64,000 bases of DNA from Proteles cristata cristata (GCA_017311185.1 JAESUZ010005469.1:746001-810000), one strand, 5' to 3'; shown: positions 48,963-62,019, numbered from the stretch's first letter. Translations and numbers: made by a program. Notes: a model not told the origin generated them from the sequence alone.

Positions 48963-49024
48963 GTTGTTTTTTTGGTGGTTTTTTTTTTGTTGTTTTGTTT
49001 TTTTGTTTTTTTGTTTTTTTTTGG
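48963..49024. repeat. T/G-only low-complexity tract
   Basis: 62 nt made only of T and G (runs of T broken by single or double G) lie just beyond the L1 5' flank. The origin is unclear. Confidence 0.9.
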
Positions 49025-49709
49025 CTCATGTAGCTGAAAACTCCAGGGATAGTACTAGCTTCAGCACTGCCATATCCATATCTTCTATATCAAACAGTAT
49101 TAATCAGTGCTTGGTCTTTCTCAGACCACCTTGCAGCCTGACTGTCTTCCATATGATTCTCAGTCTCAAGCAAATATATTAGCTACAAATGTCTAGGAAA
49201 GAGAAGACTTCCCAGAAGTTCTAACTAAAATCCTACATTAAATCTCACTGTTGAGACTTAGGTCAGTTGCCCATTCTTAAACCAGGTGCTGTGGCCAGGG
49301 GCCTGGGATATCCTGGTTTTCCTGGCCTGGCTTAAGGAACATTCTAGTCTATGAAATAATTGATACCGAGTATAGGAGAAGAGTGGCTCCCCAAAGGGAA
49401 ATCCCATTTCTGGTACTAGAATGAAGGAGAATAGATGCAAAGCAGACAAAGCAGTTGATATCATATATTGTATAGAATACAGTACATTGTATTGTATATC
49501 ATAGTATTGTATAGAAAAGTGGTTTGTTTTTTTTAAACTGTGCTTCCAAGGAACTCTAGGGATCCCACTGAGATGATTAAACGAGTTGAAGGGAAGAAGA
49601 GAGTAACAAATGATTGGAAACTCTCTAATCCATACGTACTCCAGCGTCACCAAGGGTAGCTTTCCTTTCATATATCTTTATATCCAGCATGTAATAAGAT
49701 TTCATTTCA

Positions 49710-49918
49710 GGGGCATCTGGGTGCCTCAGTCAGTTAAGCATCTGAATTCGGCTCAGGTCGTGATCTCATGGTTTGTGGGTTTGAGCCCTGTGTCAGAGCT
49801 TGGAACCTGCTTCGGATTCTGTGTTGCCCTCTCTGCCCCTCCCCCATTCACACTCTGCCTCCCTCCCTCTCTCTTTCTCTCTCTCTCTTTCAAAAATAAA
49901 TAAACATTAAAGAAAAAG
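49710..49918 (+). mobile_element. Can-SINE, copy 13
   Basis: Head GGGGCATCTGGGTGCCTCAG, tRNA-like part with GGTCGTGATCTCATGG, a CT-rich block and CAAAAATAAATAAACATTAA. The flanks AAGATTTCATTT and AAGGTTTCGTTTT suggest an imperfect target duplication. It is somewhat older than copies 14 and 15. Confidence 0.92.
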
Positions 49919-49990
49919 GTTTCGTTTTCATTTGAAAATGGAATTTGGGGAACACGATTGGTATAGGATGATTTAAGATGGTTAGACCCA

Positions 49991-50236
49991 GGGGCGCCTG
50001 GGTGGCTTAGTCGGTTAAGCGTCCGACTTTCGCTTGGGTCATGACCTCGCGGTTCGTGGGTTCAAGCCCCGGGTCGGACTCCGTGCTGACTGCCAGCTCA
50101 GGGCCTGGAGCCTCTTTCGGTCTGTGACTCCCTCTCTCGGTCTGTGACTCCCTCTCTCTCTGACCCTCCCCTGCTCACGCTGTCTCTCTCTCTCCTAGAA
50201 AGAAAGAAAACATAAAAAAAAAAAATAAAAAAAAAA
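49991..50236 (+). mobile_element. Young felid Can-SINE, copy 14
   Basis: Head GGGGCGCCTGGGTGGCTTAG and intact tRNA-like part, flanked by a perfect 16-bp duplication, AAGATGGTTAGACCCA, at 49975-49990 and 50237-50252. Inside, a 20-bp unit starting CGGTCTGTGACTCCC occurs twice in tandem (about 50117-50157), not seen in the other copies. It faces copy 15 in inverted orientation. Confidence 0.96.
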
Positions 50237-50279
50237 AAGATGGTTAGACCCATAATGTGTAAAGGTAGATGACTATCTT

Positions 50280-50512
50280 TTTTCTTTTCTTTTTTTTTTT
50301 TAAATATTTTTATTTATTTCTAGGAGAGAGAGAGAGAGACATCGTGAGCAGGGGAGGGTCAGAGAGAGAGGGAGTCACAGACTGAAACAGGCTCCAGGCT
50401 CTGAACTGGCAGTCAGCACAGAGCCTGATGTGGGGCTCGAACCCACGAACCGCGAGATCATGACCTGAGCGAAAGTCGGACGCTTAACCAACTAAGGCAC
50501 CCAGGCGCCCCT
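50280..50512 (-). mobile_element. Young felid Can-SINE, copy 15
   Basis: Inverted head CACCCAGGCGCCCC at its right end, tRNA-like part GGGGCTCGAACCCACGAACC, and a T-rich tail at 50280-50318. It is flanked by the 11-bp duplication ATGACTATCTT (50269-50279 and 50513-50523). It has almost the same sequence as copy 14 in the opposite orientation. Confidence 0.95.
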
Positions 50513-51010
50513 ATGACTATCTTATTTCACTCATTCTCCTGAACAAGTTCTTGTTTTACCACCCATTCATCCCCATTGACACACCTCATGTTCCTAAACC
50601 CACTAAGACTCAGACTTGAGTCCTCCACAGTCAGACACAGGAAGATAATGACATTGGGTAGATATCCAGTTCTTACAGACATCCAGTTCTTAGTTTGTTG
50701 TTGTTATGACACTTAAATACTTGTCACTTAACCATTGCCCACCTAGAAGACATCCCTAAAAGTTGTTGACAACTTGTTTTATAAAGCAGAAAATTTTGAT
50801 ACATTCAAGAAATTTGACTGATCTTTGAAGATCTATTTATGGTGAAATTTGTAGTTGACATCTGAAAGCTGGGCAGTTTAATATTCTTCAAGCCTTCATC
50901 CGTGGCTCATCTCCTAGGTAATTTCTGTTTAAATCACACTCTCAAATTTTTCACCTTATCTACTATTGACTTTCTTTAAATACTTGGCCCACCCTTTCAT
51001 CCTCCATATG

Positions 51011-51153
51011 TTTGTGTAAATAAAGTTTTATTAGAACATTGGCACACCTGCTCTTCCTCTTTAACAGAAGAGATGAGTACTTGTGAAACAGAACATATGA
51101 CCCACAAACCTAAAATATTTACTGTCTGGCCTTTTACAGAAAATGTTGACCAT
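51011..51153 (+). mobile_element. Old hAT transposon fragment
   Basis: Contains AATAAAGTTTTATTAGAACA, CCACAAACCTAAAATATTTA and CTGGCCTTTTACAGAAAATG, matching a eutherian hAT family with a CAGGGGTC-type end. It is a second relative of the piece transduced with the L1 at 44251-44393. The subfamily is not assigned. Confidence 0.75.
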
Positions 51154-53554
51154 ATACTTATGTGACTTATAATGGTATTCCTACATCTTGACATATGGCA
51201 TATTCATGAAGAAAAATCCGGTAATTTCCTTATAATATTATTCTCACTTTCTGATGTTCTCAAAAACATATTTAGGGAAATGTTTTTGCTTTATTTTTCC
51301 AGTTTTGCTCTTTCAGTTCTATGAACAACTTTTGTTTCTGTAGCCTCAACTGTTTAGTCCTTTTCATCTTAAACTGCCAGCCCTTTTTTGAAGCGTGGGA
51401 GGCAGAGGGTGACAACTTTCCACCCAGCCCTTGAACACAATAGGTACACATACCTGCATGTACTTAATTCATGGCTATAGGTGCCAAACATAGGTACAAA
51501 AATTGAGATTTGGTGTCATCTTATTTCCCCTCTACTGAGCCCTCTTGGTTTCATATTTGTTGTGGTCATAGCAGTGTATTTGGTGAAGAAGTGTTTGATG
51601 CAGGCCAGGAGGGTTGATGAAGGGAAATGGGGACAGGGGCAGATTTTCCCTGACCTGGTCACTTGATTCCATAAGCAGAGCAGCTTACTCATCAGAAGGC
51701 TGAGTAGTAAAGCTATATTTGAGGAAGAACAGAGATAATAATACCTCATTCCTGCGTTTTTGCAGTCTAAATGCCCTGTGGAGTGAGAGAAGACTTCAAT
51801 CCCTAGGCTTGTGAATCCCTTATCTTTCCCAAATGTTAAATTAATTTTTAAAGCTATTTATTCAAAGTTGACTTAACCACTAGAATAGGAAAGATCAGAC
51901 AAATCAGCTGCAAGAAATGAAGTATGAGGAAACCCGAACTCTTTGACAAAGTATTCCTGGGAGTAAATGTGTTGAATGAAGCCAGCGGGTAAATGATAAG
52001 GGCCTTTACACTGTGGATGTAAGAAAGCAATTTATCAAGAGTACATGAACTCTCTGGTGACCATAAGTCAGGAGGAAACGAGAGTGGAGGAGGAACCCTG
52101 GAAAAAATACATTTGAAATACTAAAAAAAAAAGTGTGTGTGTGCATGTACTTTTAAGTACCTGCATTAATATGCAGAAATACTGGCATACTAAAACAGGA
52201 GTTGCTCCGAGTGCACATGTACAGGAGCCTATACTGTAAGGAGGTCAGGTGGTGGGAAGAGTGGTAGAGAAAGACCAGCCAGTGTTTTAGAACTTGCAGA
52301 AATCTTGGGCACTCTCAGGTGTAATTAGGATTTGAGCCTAGTTATTGTCCAATATCCATTTCCCTGACTTATGTGTTTAGATGGCCATCTCTTAGACTCA
52401 CGTGTTTATCTTTTCTAATCTCTAGAAGGTCATATGTGTATAATTCTGACAGTTGATCTAAGGCTTTTGTGTTCTCAACAAATTCAAAGTACCTCTCATT
52501 CGTTATGTCATTAATCTTTGCAGCATCTCTTTGAGCCTTGTAGATGAGACAATGTTATCTTAATTGTTCACTTTAGAGAAACTGAGGAAAAATGTAATTA
52601 CATTATCTGTAGTAGGGTTCCCAGGAACTCAGATAAGGATGGGGACTAGAAGGTATGACCTTATCTTGGCTTTTAGATCTAGATATAACTTCTTAGATAT
52701 GAAGAGAAAAAGGCCTCAACTGTTTACTGTGAGAATGGTCATCCTGTTTTTATACTGAGATAATGCTCCTGAAATACACAGAAATTCTTCAATTTAGATT
52801 TTTATCATTTCCTGCCCCTCCTTTTTCATCTGATTCTAAACCCATATCAGAGCTGTTAATAAAAAGTGACTAAGTTACAATTTGAGTTTCTTTTTTGTGA
52901 ACATGCCAGTGAACACTAAACTGTCTATAGCAGGTGAGTAGCAAGAGGGAGGGTTGGAAGAACTACTTCTTGGGAGAATCCTTGCTTGCTAATATAGCTT
53001 GAGTTAAATTACTATCCCTCTACACAGGTGTCACACTTTCCTTATTTCCTCAGATTAGGCCTTTTACCCCTGCAGTCTACAGAACATGCTCCTCTTTCTC
53101 CTTGAACCGTTCAGGTACTTCTGCATCTTACTCAGAAAACTGGTATCGTTGAGCCTGCTTTTATGGAAAGAGTTGAGAATTGTTTGTTGGTCTGTCTTTG
53201 TTTGGGAGACGGAGGACACCATGGTAACTCAGGCTGAGCCATAGTTCAATTAGCAAATTAATTAGTCAGGTTTTTAGAGCCAGCCACAGTCATTTAGAAA
53301 CATCCTCAGTGGCTCTCTTTCTGAAAGTCAAATGTGGTTTTACATTTGCTGTTGTCTGCAATTTATAAACCATAAAAAAAAAAAAACAAAAAACCAGGGA
53401 GGGGGTGGGAAGAGAACTATTTACATTGCAAAATTTTGTTTCAACATCTGTGGTTATGATCCATCTGTAGAAATGGAGCCCTGATAACTTCCAGTGACTT
53501 GTTTCTGCTTTCTTTGTCCTTTCCCTTTCCTGAACTTTTGTGGAACCGCTACAG

Positions 53555-53790
53555 CCTTGGATAAGCTCAGCACGCAGCACCTATACCACCCCACCCAAGT
53601 GGAGATTGTGCAGTCCAACGTGGTGTTCGACATCAGCAGCCTGATGCTCTACGGGACACAAGCGGTGCCTGTGCGGCTAAAGATCCTGCTAGACCGTCTC
53701 TTCAGTGTCCTGAAGCAGGAGGAGGTGTTGCACATCTTGCACGGCCTGGGCTGGACTCTACGGGACTACGTCCGGGGGTACATCCTTCAG
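53555..53790 (+). CDS. BNC2: BNC2 internal coding exon (conserved basonuclin region)
   Basis: This 236-nt exon follows an ACAG acceptor (AG at 53553-53554) and ends in CAG before a GTAGGG donor at 53791. Its first two bases complete the Ala codon split with the exon at 21033-21135. It then codes 78 residues, starting [14 protein letters not shown] and ending in [10 protein letters not shown], with no stop. Landmarks are [19 protein letters not shown] and [18 protein letters not shown], which I recognise as the region shared by BNC1 and BNC2. The LSTQHLYHP stretch marks BNC2, because BNC1 differs there. The segment has no zinc finger and looks alpha-helical. Its function is not well defined. 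The exon is clearly GC-richer than the intron around it. The open frame runs on for seven codons into the intron, which is read-through and not coding. Confidence 0.95.
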
Positions 53791-56700
53791 GTAGGGGGAG
53801 GACGATGAAGCTTGTGTCTGGGCAGCTCTAGGAGGGCCTGAGGAAGAACCCTTCTAGACCTGGTCTCTTTCCTGCCCTCGCAGGCCTGGGCATGCACACC
53901 CTCTTAAAAGGATGAAAGTGGTCCTTTTAGCAGGCTTGTCAGGGAACTGGAAGGAAGGGAGTGTATCCCAGGAAGCTGGCATGGGGCCTCAGTGATGGGT
54001 TTTAGAAAGGAAAATGTAGCCTGTTGCCTAGTGTTGCTTTGTTTGCATCCTTTTAAATGCAGCGCTCTCTCCCTACAACATGGGCTTCCTGCTTCTCCAC
54101 CAAATCTGACTGTAGCCCTACTAAAAGGAATGGCTCTTTGAGGTGGGTGATGGGTATATGAAAATCTGAGATTGCATTTCATCTGGGTTTAGCTGGTACT
54201 GAATTTGTACATTTGGTGATTTTTTTTGAGGGGTTGTCTGTGTACCCTATTTATTGCTTCTTCATCTGAATCAAAAGAAGAGCTGTAACCTCTGTAAACT
54301 CCCTTATCTTTTATAACTAGAAAACCCTCACATTCCAAAATACACAGACATCGTTATAGATTTGGCTTTCACTACACCTGTTCTTCCAGCTCAAGCCCCT
54401 TCTTTGTATCAGTGGCACTTCAAATCTGGTAAGGGTCTTTTTAGACTTTTCCTAGAGGCTTGCAGCCTCTACTTTCCACCCCCGTCCCCAACCTCCTTGC
54501 ATTTTTTTTGCATCATTTTTTGCAGTATGAGTCGTTTTGCATTGTGTACTTTGCCTCTGAAATGTTTTTATGGCCATCTGTCTTCCTACGACCCTTGAAG
54601 GGTAAATGTTGAAAACAGCATGTTGGGAGACCCCAGGATCCAAAAAGACTACACTGGACGATGAAGAAGTACTCCCTCCTGCCAAAGGAGATCACAGTTG
54701 GAGAAGGTAGAATCTGAAGTGATTTTTGAAATTTCTTATGGGGATAATATCAGGAGAATTGACCCCCTCAGAAAAAATTTGGTTTTGGGTCTGCCAGGCT
54801 TGTTTATTCCCCAAATCACCCTGTGTTGTGTGCAAGCCTTTGGCTGCCAGCTTGATATGTGATGAGTGGGGAGCCTCACATCTCCCCCTTGCTTTAACCT
54901 GGCATAAAAACACACACATTCCTGTAGTTCTCCTATGTGATACCTCCAGGTGTTAGCAAGGGCAGGAGAGCAGAAAGATGATGACAGGAAGTAGAAAGAG
55001 ACAGAAGGTGGAATAACCTGTCTGCTCCTGGGACTGTTTTGGTTAGCACTGAATCATTACTTAGTTTAGTGAGATGTCAACTTGGAAGGCACGGAGAATT
55101 TGGCCCTCAGAAGACGAGATGATGATGATAATAGGAATAATTATATATTACGTTTTCAGTTTATAGAAGACTTTCACAAGCATTATCTCATTTGCCTCAG
55201 GATGGGGACATTTCAGTGGAGGTGAGTGGAAAGTTAAGTCCTGGGTGGTCAGGGGACCTGAGGGGGCATGAGGTCCAGGAGGAAGGGGCCAGGAAAAATA
55301 AAGCATGGAACCAGTTTCACAATCCCTGTGTATCCTGGCCTGGAGATACATAGAGTGCCACATCTTTCTACATCCTTTTCTGCAGCATGATTATTAATAT
55401 CCATTTGGAATAGCTCTTACTCTACAGAAAGGAACAAAACTCTTGCACATTTTAGAACTGTGCTTAGCTTGGCTAAGCACACTATTCAAAACCTAAAGTA
55501 GTTTGCCCTGATCTAGTACCATCTTTACTGTGATGCTTAGTTCTGTCGTTAATGCTGTATTTCAGTTCTATGTGCGTACTTTTGCATAAGATATTTGGAA
55601 CGGAGTATCTTCCTGTCCAAACAGATATGTGTATGACTGATTATTTGCTCTCTTAACCCAGTTCACTATAGCATTTTGATGGCAATAAATGTAGAACCTG
55701 CAGGATGTTCTGTGATATGGTCTTAATGCTTTGCCTTGACCAATACCTGTTCTTTGTTTTCCTGGAAATGATGATTTAGGTGTTAAGTTTTCTCCATTTT
55801 GGCCTATATCCAAGACACATTGAAAATGTGCTTTGAAACATACTTCATATTTCTTTTTCCATGGGGGCCAGGTTTTTAACAATACAAAATTATAAGAGAA
55901 ATCTTAAGTATGAGAGGCAAATTCAGCAAAACTGTGAATTGAAATTGATAAAAGTCTCTTACTTGGGAGTGAAATGTTGCACTTAAAGAATTCTGTCAAA
56001 AAAATAATTCTGTCATTTATTGTGATACTTCATTTATAATAATTTTTATTAATTTAAGTTTTGAAAGAGTCTTAATATAATCTGTTTCTCCATTCAGAGC
56101 CTAGAATTGACATGTTGAGAAAATCATAGATGATTTTTACATTAGAAGAACACTAAGTTTAGTTTCTGTCCTGTTTTATTGACAGGATTGATATAATATA
56201 GATTTTATTTAAATGATGCTTTTTGTTACTCAGTTTTTATCATCTAATTCTTCCTTGTGAAAATAGTTCTTGGTTTAGGGAAAAAGCAAGAGGTTGAAGG
56301 ATACAAAACTATGTAGTGAGAAATGCTTATTTTGCTTGAAAAAAAAACAGGAGTTAGGCTTATAGAAAAAAACCCTTTTCCTCTAAAGCAATGTGATTTG
56401 GTTATTGGCCAGTACTTTTAAAATTATATATAGTAATGATTAGGTATATACCAAATGACTTTGAATATAATTATATGTAACATTTTTATGCAAGTAGGCT
56501 GTAAAATGTGTGTCCAAAGTTTGTGGAACCCTATAATGCACTGTTAGTGTACAAGTCATTTTATCTGGCTGAAACTCAATTGTCTTGTAGCCCTCAAGGC
56601 ATCAATTTTAACATTATTGCTCTCAACAACAGTATATTGAATATTATGTCAGTTAAAGGAGAATAATTATCAAGGCAAGTTAGGGTGGCTGTTAGTCCTA

Positions 56701-57934
56701 CCACATATTGACTTGGTTAGCAGTTGGCTATAGATTGTGTTACTGGGCAAATGAAGATGTACGGTAAGGTGAACTGGTGAAGCCAGGATATTAATTTAAC
56801 TCTCCCTGGGCCTACACCTACATCCTTTATGTATATACAGCTACTGCTGGTTTCAGAGATAGTTTTGATGTGTAAGAATGGCAGGTGCCTGATCTGATTT
56901 TGAATTTTTGGATGTAGGGGAAAAGAGGAATGGGCTGTTCAAAACTATTATTTACAAGCGTATATGAAGAAATTATTAAAATAAAAAGGGAGAGGATAGT
57001 GATGCCACAGATTCACTTAAGAGACTAGCAATATCTTCCAAGAATCCTGTGCTGTTCTGATAAAAACTACTTTTTAGTTATGTAATTAATCCATGTAACT
57101 CATAAGCAAGCCAGCTAGGTGTAATAAATGTGTGGCATAAGTTGTATCACAATGATTTAAGAATCCAGGTAATACCTTAAAGGTAGAAAACGTCATACTC
57201 TCCTGTGTAGCCATTAGAGTGTTTATTCATAAAGTACAGAAAAAGTGAGGTAGATCTTGGGCATTTTTTCCCACAAAATAGCAGAAAAAGGAAATAGGCA
57301 ATTAGATACTAAAATCTAAATACAAAGGAACATAAGGTGTTTTTTCTGCTGCCAAAGAATAATTCTTTTTTCAAGTCTGTATCCCACGGTACATTTATTG
57401 ACAGTAAATAAAAGCAATGTCCTGTTCTTTCCCCATTTTCCCTGTCTTTGACCTAGGATACAAAAAATATATGTGATTATCATTGTTGAATTTAATTATT
57501 TAAAAATCAGGTGTTCACCCAATCATTTTTCAGTTTGAATTTGTAACTGACTTGCCAGGCCTCATACACCAGCCCATCTGTAGAAATCTCTTGCTTTGCA
57601 AATGAGTCCTGCCAGAATTCAGAGAACCATATCAGACACTCCGAATAATTAGCTAAGGTGTCAGCAGCCTTGTGAGAGGACAAGCAGTGATGCATATTTC
57701 AAATCACCTGTGTCTTGAAACAATCAGAACTAATAGAACCATCAATACTTTAGGAGAATATTTCCCAGAATATTCTGGGGGCACTAGTCTTCCAGAGGTC
57801 TGACTTTAGATTTGGGAGCAGCTATACTCAGGATTTTTCTTATAGGGCCTCAAGGTACACCTTAGCATAATAAAGGCTTTGAGAAGTTCTGGAATAAGTG
57901 GTTTGTGAGAGTAAGTAGATTTCCACCAACCTTC

Positions 57935-58290
57935 TCCAGTCCCGAGCCCTTTGCCATCAAGCTTATCAGAACTCTTCCTCAGCTTGGGGCATTCACATAT
58001 ATGGATTCTTCTGCCTGGACTCTGCTACTCCTCTCTCTACATAGGCAATTTCTTGTTCTTTGAGTGTCAGCCAAAGTTCCACTTTTTCACAGAGGCCTTT
58101 TCCATCCAGGTTAAGCAGTACAAGTCTTTTCTCATGTGTCTCTACCTCAGAACTGTTTCCCTCAACCTCCAGTCCAGTCTAAAATCGAACAATTAAGTCA
58201 ACTGATAAAATGGTTTCTTTCTTGATGTCCTCACTAGGGAATGCCATAAAGGCAGGGCATTCAATAAATATTTATTAAATGAATGGGTAA
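57935..58290 (+). repeat. L2-like LINE 3'-end fragment
   Basis: Sense order of L2 3' features: TTCTGCCTGGACTCTGCTACTC, CAGCCAAAGTTCCACTTTTTC, AGAGGCCTTTTCCATCC and, at the end, AAGGCAGGGCATTCAATAAATATTTATTAAATGAATGG. Confidence 0.7.
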
Positions 58291-58689
58291 AGAAAGATGT
58301 TTCACCATGTTACTCGTGGAATATCCAGTAACTTCAGTTGTTCCAAGGGTCCTTAGTCTTTCCTCAGGTTTCCCGGGTACTAGATGCTGTAACAACAGAT
58401 GTGCTCCTGAGGGTGGTGAGAAGAGAAACAAAGGTTCCCATTCCCCATAGCTAGTGGTTGGTGTAGAATAAGTGTTTGTGGTAGAAAACGTCAATATTCA
58501 GCAAACACGTGTATTTAAACAGCCCTTTGCGGAGCAAGTTCACATCTGTTAGCTCTTTGAATCCTCTTCTACCATTCTCTTGTAGATATTGCCAGTGAAT
58601 TAACATTTGGCGTAAATGAAATTCATAGGGATTGACTGACTTTCCCATGATCACAGAAGCCATTAATTGGCATGGTTGATGTACTCTAA

Positions 58690-58775
58690 GCTTCCCAAGG
58701 ATAAGAATCACTTATCTCTTGTTCATCGCTGTAACCTACCTCCCAGCACCCAGCCTGGCAAATAATAATGCTTCC
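58690..58775 (+). repeat. Short L2-like fragment
   Basis: TAAGAATCACTTATCTCTTG, CATCGCTGTAACC and CCCAGCACCCAGCCTGGCAAA resemble the tail part of L2. Confidence 0.5.
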
Positions 58776-59329
58776 AAAATATCAGAGGGTGAAAATTTTA
58801 AAATCTGATTTAAACTCAGATCTTTGATTCTTTGTGGAGTTATTTGTTTTTGTTGTTGTTGTTTTAAGACTGTCAAGCTGTCTTTCCAGAATGTAGTATG
58901 TGAGAGCCTTATAGCATCAGAGTAGCATGGACTGGGGAACTGCGAAGGCCTGAGAATCTTGAACTAAGAGATAGTTAAGATGTGTCTGGCATTCAGTGAA
59001 AGATTATCCACCTGACCTTAGTGAAATTGGTTCCTCTTTTGTGTTCCTTTTCTTGGGTATTAATATTCCACCTGATTTCAGATTATTTTTCTCTCCCATT
59101 TCCATAACCCCAGTTTTTCTCTAGATCTGATATTTATCATTAATGCTTCATTGTAAATTCTGCTTTGACTTTACCTTTCCAGGAATACATGTCTTTTGAA
59201 AGTATAAAGAACCTAATCAATAAGATTTCAACTATATCATGTGCATGTAGAGTGGAGAAGAAATAGCTCTTTTCTGGGCCCATAAAAGAATATCAGGTTG
59301 AATGGCAAAAGGGGGCACTGGACATTGAG

Positions 59330-59470
59330 GAAGAAGATTAGGCTAAAGTCCCAGTACTGCCACTGATTATATGTATGTGAGTGCGGAAAATTTGCCGTTC
59401 TCAGCCATAGTTTCTTTATCTTTAAAACTAAGATAACGCCTTACACCTCTCTTGCTTTTGTGGAAAAAGG
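59330..59470 (+). repeat. MIR element
   Basis: Sense MIR order: AAGTCCCAGTACTGCCACTG, TAGTTTCTTTATCTTTAAAA, AAGATAACGCCTTACACCTC. Confidence 0.65.
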
Positions 59471-60129
59471 TGAAATAACATAGTTGGAAACATGCTGTAA
59501 ACTCAAGTTGGTATTTTTCACTTATATATATGTATGAACCTAATTCTGATCAATTACAACAGGGAAATATCAGATGTCAAACTTGTTTCTCTCCAGATAT
59601 TGAATGTTAGAAAAAGATAAATACATTTAAGGCTTTATAGTTAATAAGATAGATGCTAGTTTTAGTAAATAAACCCTGAAATACTAGTGCCCTTAACAAC
59701 AGGTCTCTGTCAGCAAGACCAGCCAGCATTCCTGGTTGGTGAATGTTTTCCTCCCAAAGTTGATTTGATCTCCCCAAAGTTAGGGTCTCTGACATTTTAT
59801 GCTTCTGCTATTCTCTGGGGCTTCAGGCTCCTCATCCAGGTGGAAGTTCTGTGTGGAAGGTTTTCATGGACCGGGTCTGAAAGCAGAGTGGGTCACTTCT
59901 TCCACATGTCACTCATTGGAGCTTACATCTACATGGGGCCAAGTAACTGAGGGAGTTAGGACACATAGTGTCAGGCTGAGTAGCCACTTCCCAGCTGTAC
60001 GTTTGCACCATGGAGGAGGAGCACAGATCAGTGCCCCACTCAGGTGTGGTAGAATAGCCATAATTCTACCTTCTTTTTATACATTGGGCAGGGAAAGCTT
60101 AGGGAAGCAGAGTAGTGTGTTAAAGTAGG

Positions 60130-60335
60130 TTTATGGGTTCGAATTCTAGCTCCAGTTCTTACTAAAGGTATGAAAATAGGCCTATATCTTTATCTGCCTA
60201 AGCCTTGGTTCCCTCACCTGGAAAGCAGGGATACTGTTAGTACCTCATGAGTTTATTGTGATGATAAAATAAGATGATGCATATAAAGCATTTAGTAGTG
60301 CCACTTGCTAAGTATCCAGTAAATGTTAACGATTA
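60130..60335 (+). repeat. MIR element
   Basis: Good sense MIR match: GGGTTCGAATTCTAGCTCCA, TGGTTCCCTCACCTGGAAAG, TACTGTTAGTACCTCATGAG, GTGCCACTTGCTAAGTATCC and AGTAAATGTTAACG. Confidence 0.8.
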
Positions 60336-60604
60336 GCATAATGATAAAAAAAAGATGATGATATAGACTCTTGCCAATGTGGCCATTGTAGACCTTTATG
60401 TATAAAGCAGCCTTAAATCCTGGATTTTTTTTTTTTATTTCACTGTGTCTCATAGAATAGAGTGCCTTCCCAGACAGTCAGGCAAAAGATTACTATTCAG
60501 TTCTAAATAAGACATACACTCAGATGTACCTACACACACAAACTTGCATATATGTACATACATAGTACATACTTGATTACAAATAAGAGGCAAGAAGTAT
60601 AGTG

Positions 60605-60790
60605 ACAAAAACTCTGGAGTGGGGCAGACGTGGGTATGAATCTTGGTTTCAACTTTTGATGGCTCTGTTACCCAAAATAGGTTATTTAATGTATTTGAAC
60701 TTAAGTTTCTTTATTTATAAAGGTTAAATGAAATGATATTTAAAAAGTACTTAGTGCAGTAACTAGCCCACAACACTTACTAATATTAAC
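60605..60790 (+). repeat. MIR element
   Basis: Sense MIR order: AAACTCTGGAGTGGGGCAGA, TGGCTCTGTTACCCAAAATAGG, AAGTTTCTTTATTTATAAAG, GTTAAATGAAATGATA. Confidence 0.7.
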
Positions 60791-61509
60791 CAGTACTACA
60801 TTGTGAATGTGTCAATATGCATGTGTGCTTTTTCTTCTTTTAAATGTTTAAGTAATGACCTATTCCATTAATGACTATCGTTTTATTATCCTTACATTTC
60901 TCAATTTCATCAACTCATCCAGTATTCTTCTAAGCACTGGGCAGAGAATGAATGACTACTTAAGAAATTTATTAACTTATAAAAATGATTAGAGTATCTG
61001 GGCTTTTGCCCACTCCATAAAGTGAAACTTATTCAAAATACACAACCTTTTTTTATGGATATTACCTGACCTCACAGATATTTAGGAAATTTCTGGAGCA
61101 GGAAGAAGAATGGATCTTGGTTTAAATTCCTTTAGGTAGTCCTTCAAATAGCAAATTTTACTGATTAATTACATGTGCCAAGTACACAAGAGATCTCTCA
61201 TGAAGCTTTCACTCTAAAGGACAAAGCAGCCATAAACAAATCATGCAAGTTGCATGATCAGAATTGCAAGAACATGTAGATTACCCATAGTATTGACCCA
61301 GAAGAGGAATTATTTGACTCCTGACTAAAGACTGGGTTAGCACGACCATAATGTAAGGTGTCCTTCCATTATGTCAATAGTATGTGAATCTTTTTCAGAA
61401 GAGAAAGATCACAGGTGTGATCAAGATCCCCCTGTCTTTGGCAGGGATATACAAAAGGTAGATGGTTCAGGGCAATGTTATGTGTTTATACTGTCTGTTT
61501 TCCAGAGTG

Positions 61510-61680
61510 CTTGGACTACTCTACTGACATTATCCTAGCAATTCTCTTAGCCTCCCTATTAGAGAGATAGTTTCAGAGACAGTTATCCTTGGTTTTAAAG
61601 TTATCATGGCTGAAGACCTCATTCAGGGTCAAAGTTGGAAGTGGAATACAGGGATTTTGAATCCCTTCCCAAAGCTCTAA
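61510..61680 (-). repeat. MIR-like fragment
   Basis: Antisense MIR-like pattern: ACATTATCCTAGCAATTCTC, GCCTCCCTATTAGAGAGATAG, TCATTCAGGGTCAAAGTTGG. Weak. Confidence 0.5.
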
Positions 61681-62019
61681 CTATTTGAACAGCAATGAAA
61701 ATAACAAAATACGTCTTGTGCTCAGAGTTAAAATAAAAATATTCCTCCCTTTACCCTTGCAAAATAGAAATAGATAGCTCACCAAATTCTAGGATGGAAT
61801 GCAGTGACAGGTAGAATACGATTTGTGTCTGTGGGACATGGAGAGAGGGCTTTTTTGTTCCCCAGGAGGAATAAAAAATGAGCCCACAGCTCTCTGGCCA
61901 TTCACCATTTGATAAGAACCAGTTCAGATTTACTTGTAATGGATATTCTCTCTGATGGCACTGATTAAACCATGTGGTCTCCAGAGCAACACTTTGACAT
62001 GCTCCTTGTTGAATTTGAA

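Larger units (their letters stand above)
21136..53554 (+). other. BNC2: BNC2 intron between the two coding exons (32,419 bp, phase 1)
   Basis: This intron runs from the GTGAG donor at 21136 to the ACAG acceptor at 53551-53554 and splits an Ala codon after its first base. Large introns are normal for BNC2. It contains a solo LTR, nine Can-SINEs, one near-full-length L1 and two short ones, hAT relics, L2 and MIR pieces and CA, TG and CT microsatellites. In 24156-27359, 27606-28844, 31258-33810, 34041-38039, 40490-43050 and 51154-53554 I see only unclassified intronic sequence, apart from a weak MIR-like trace near 26510-26580. No additional coding exon could be supported. Confidence 0.85.
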
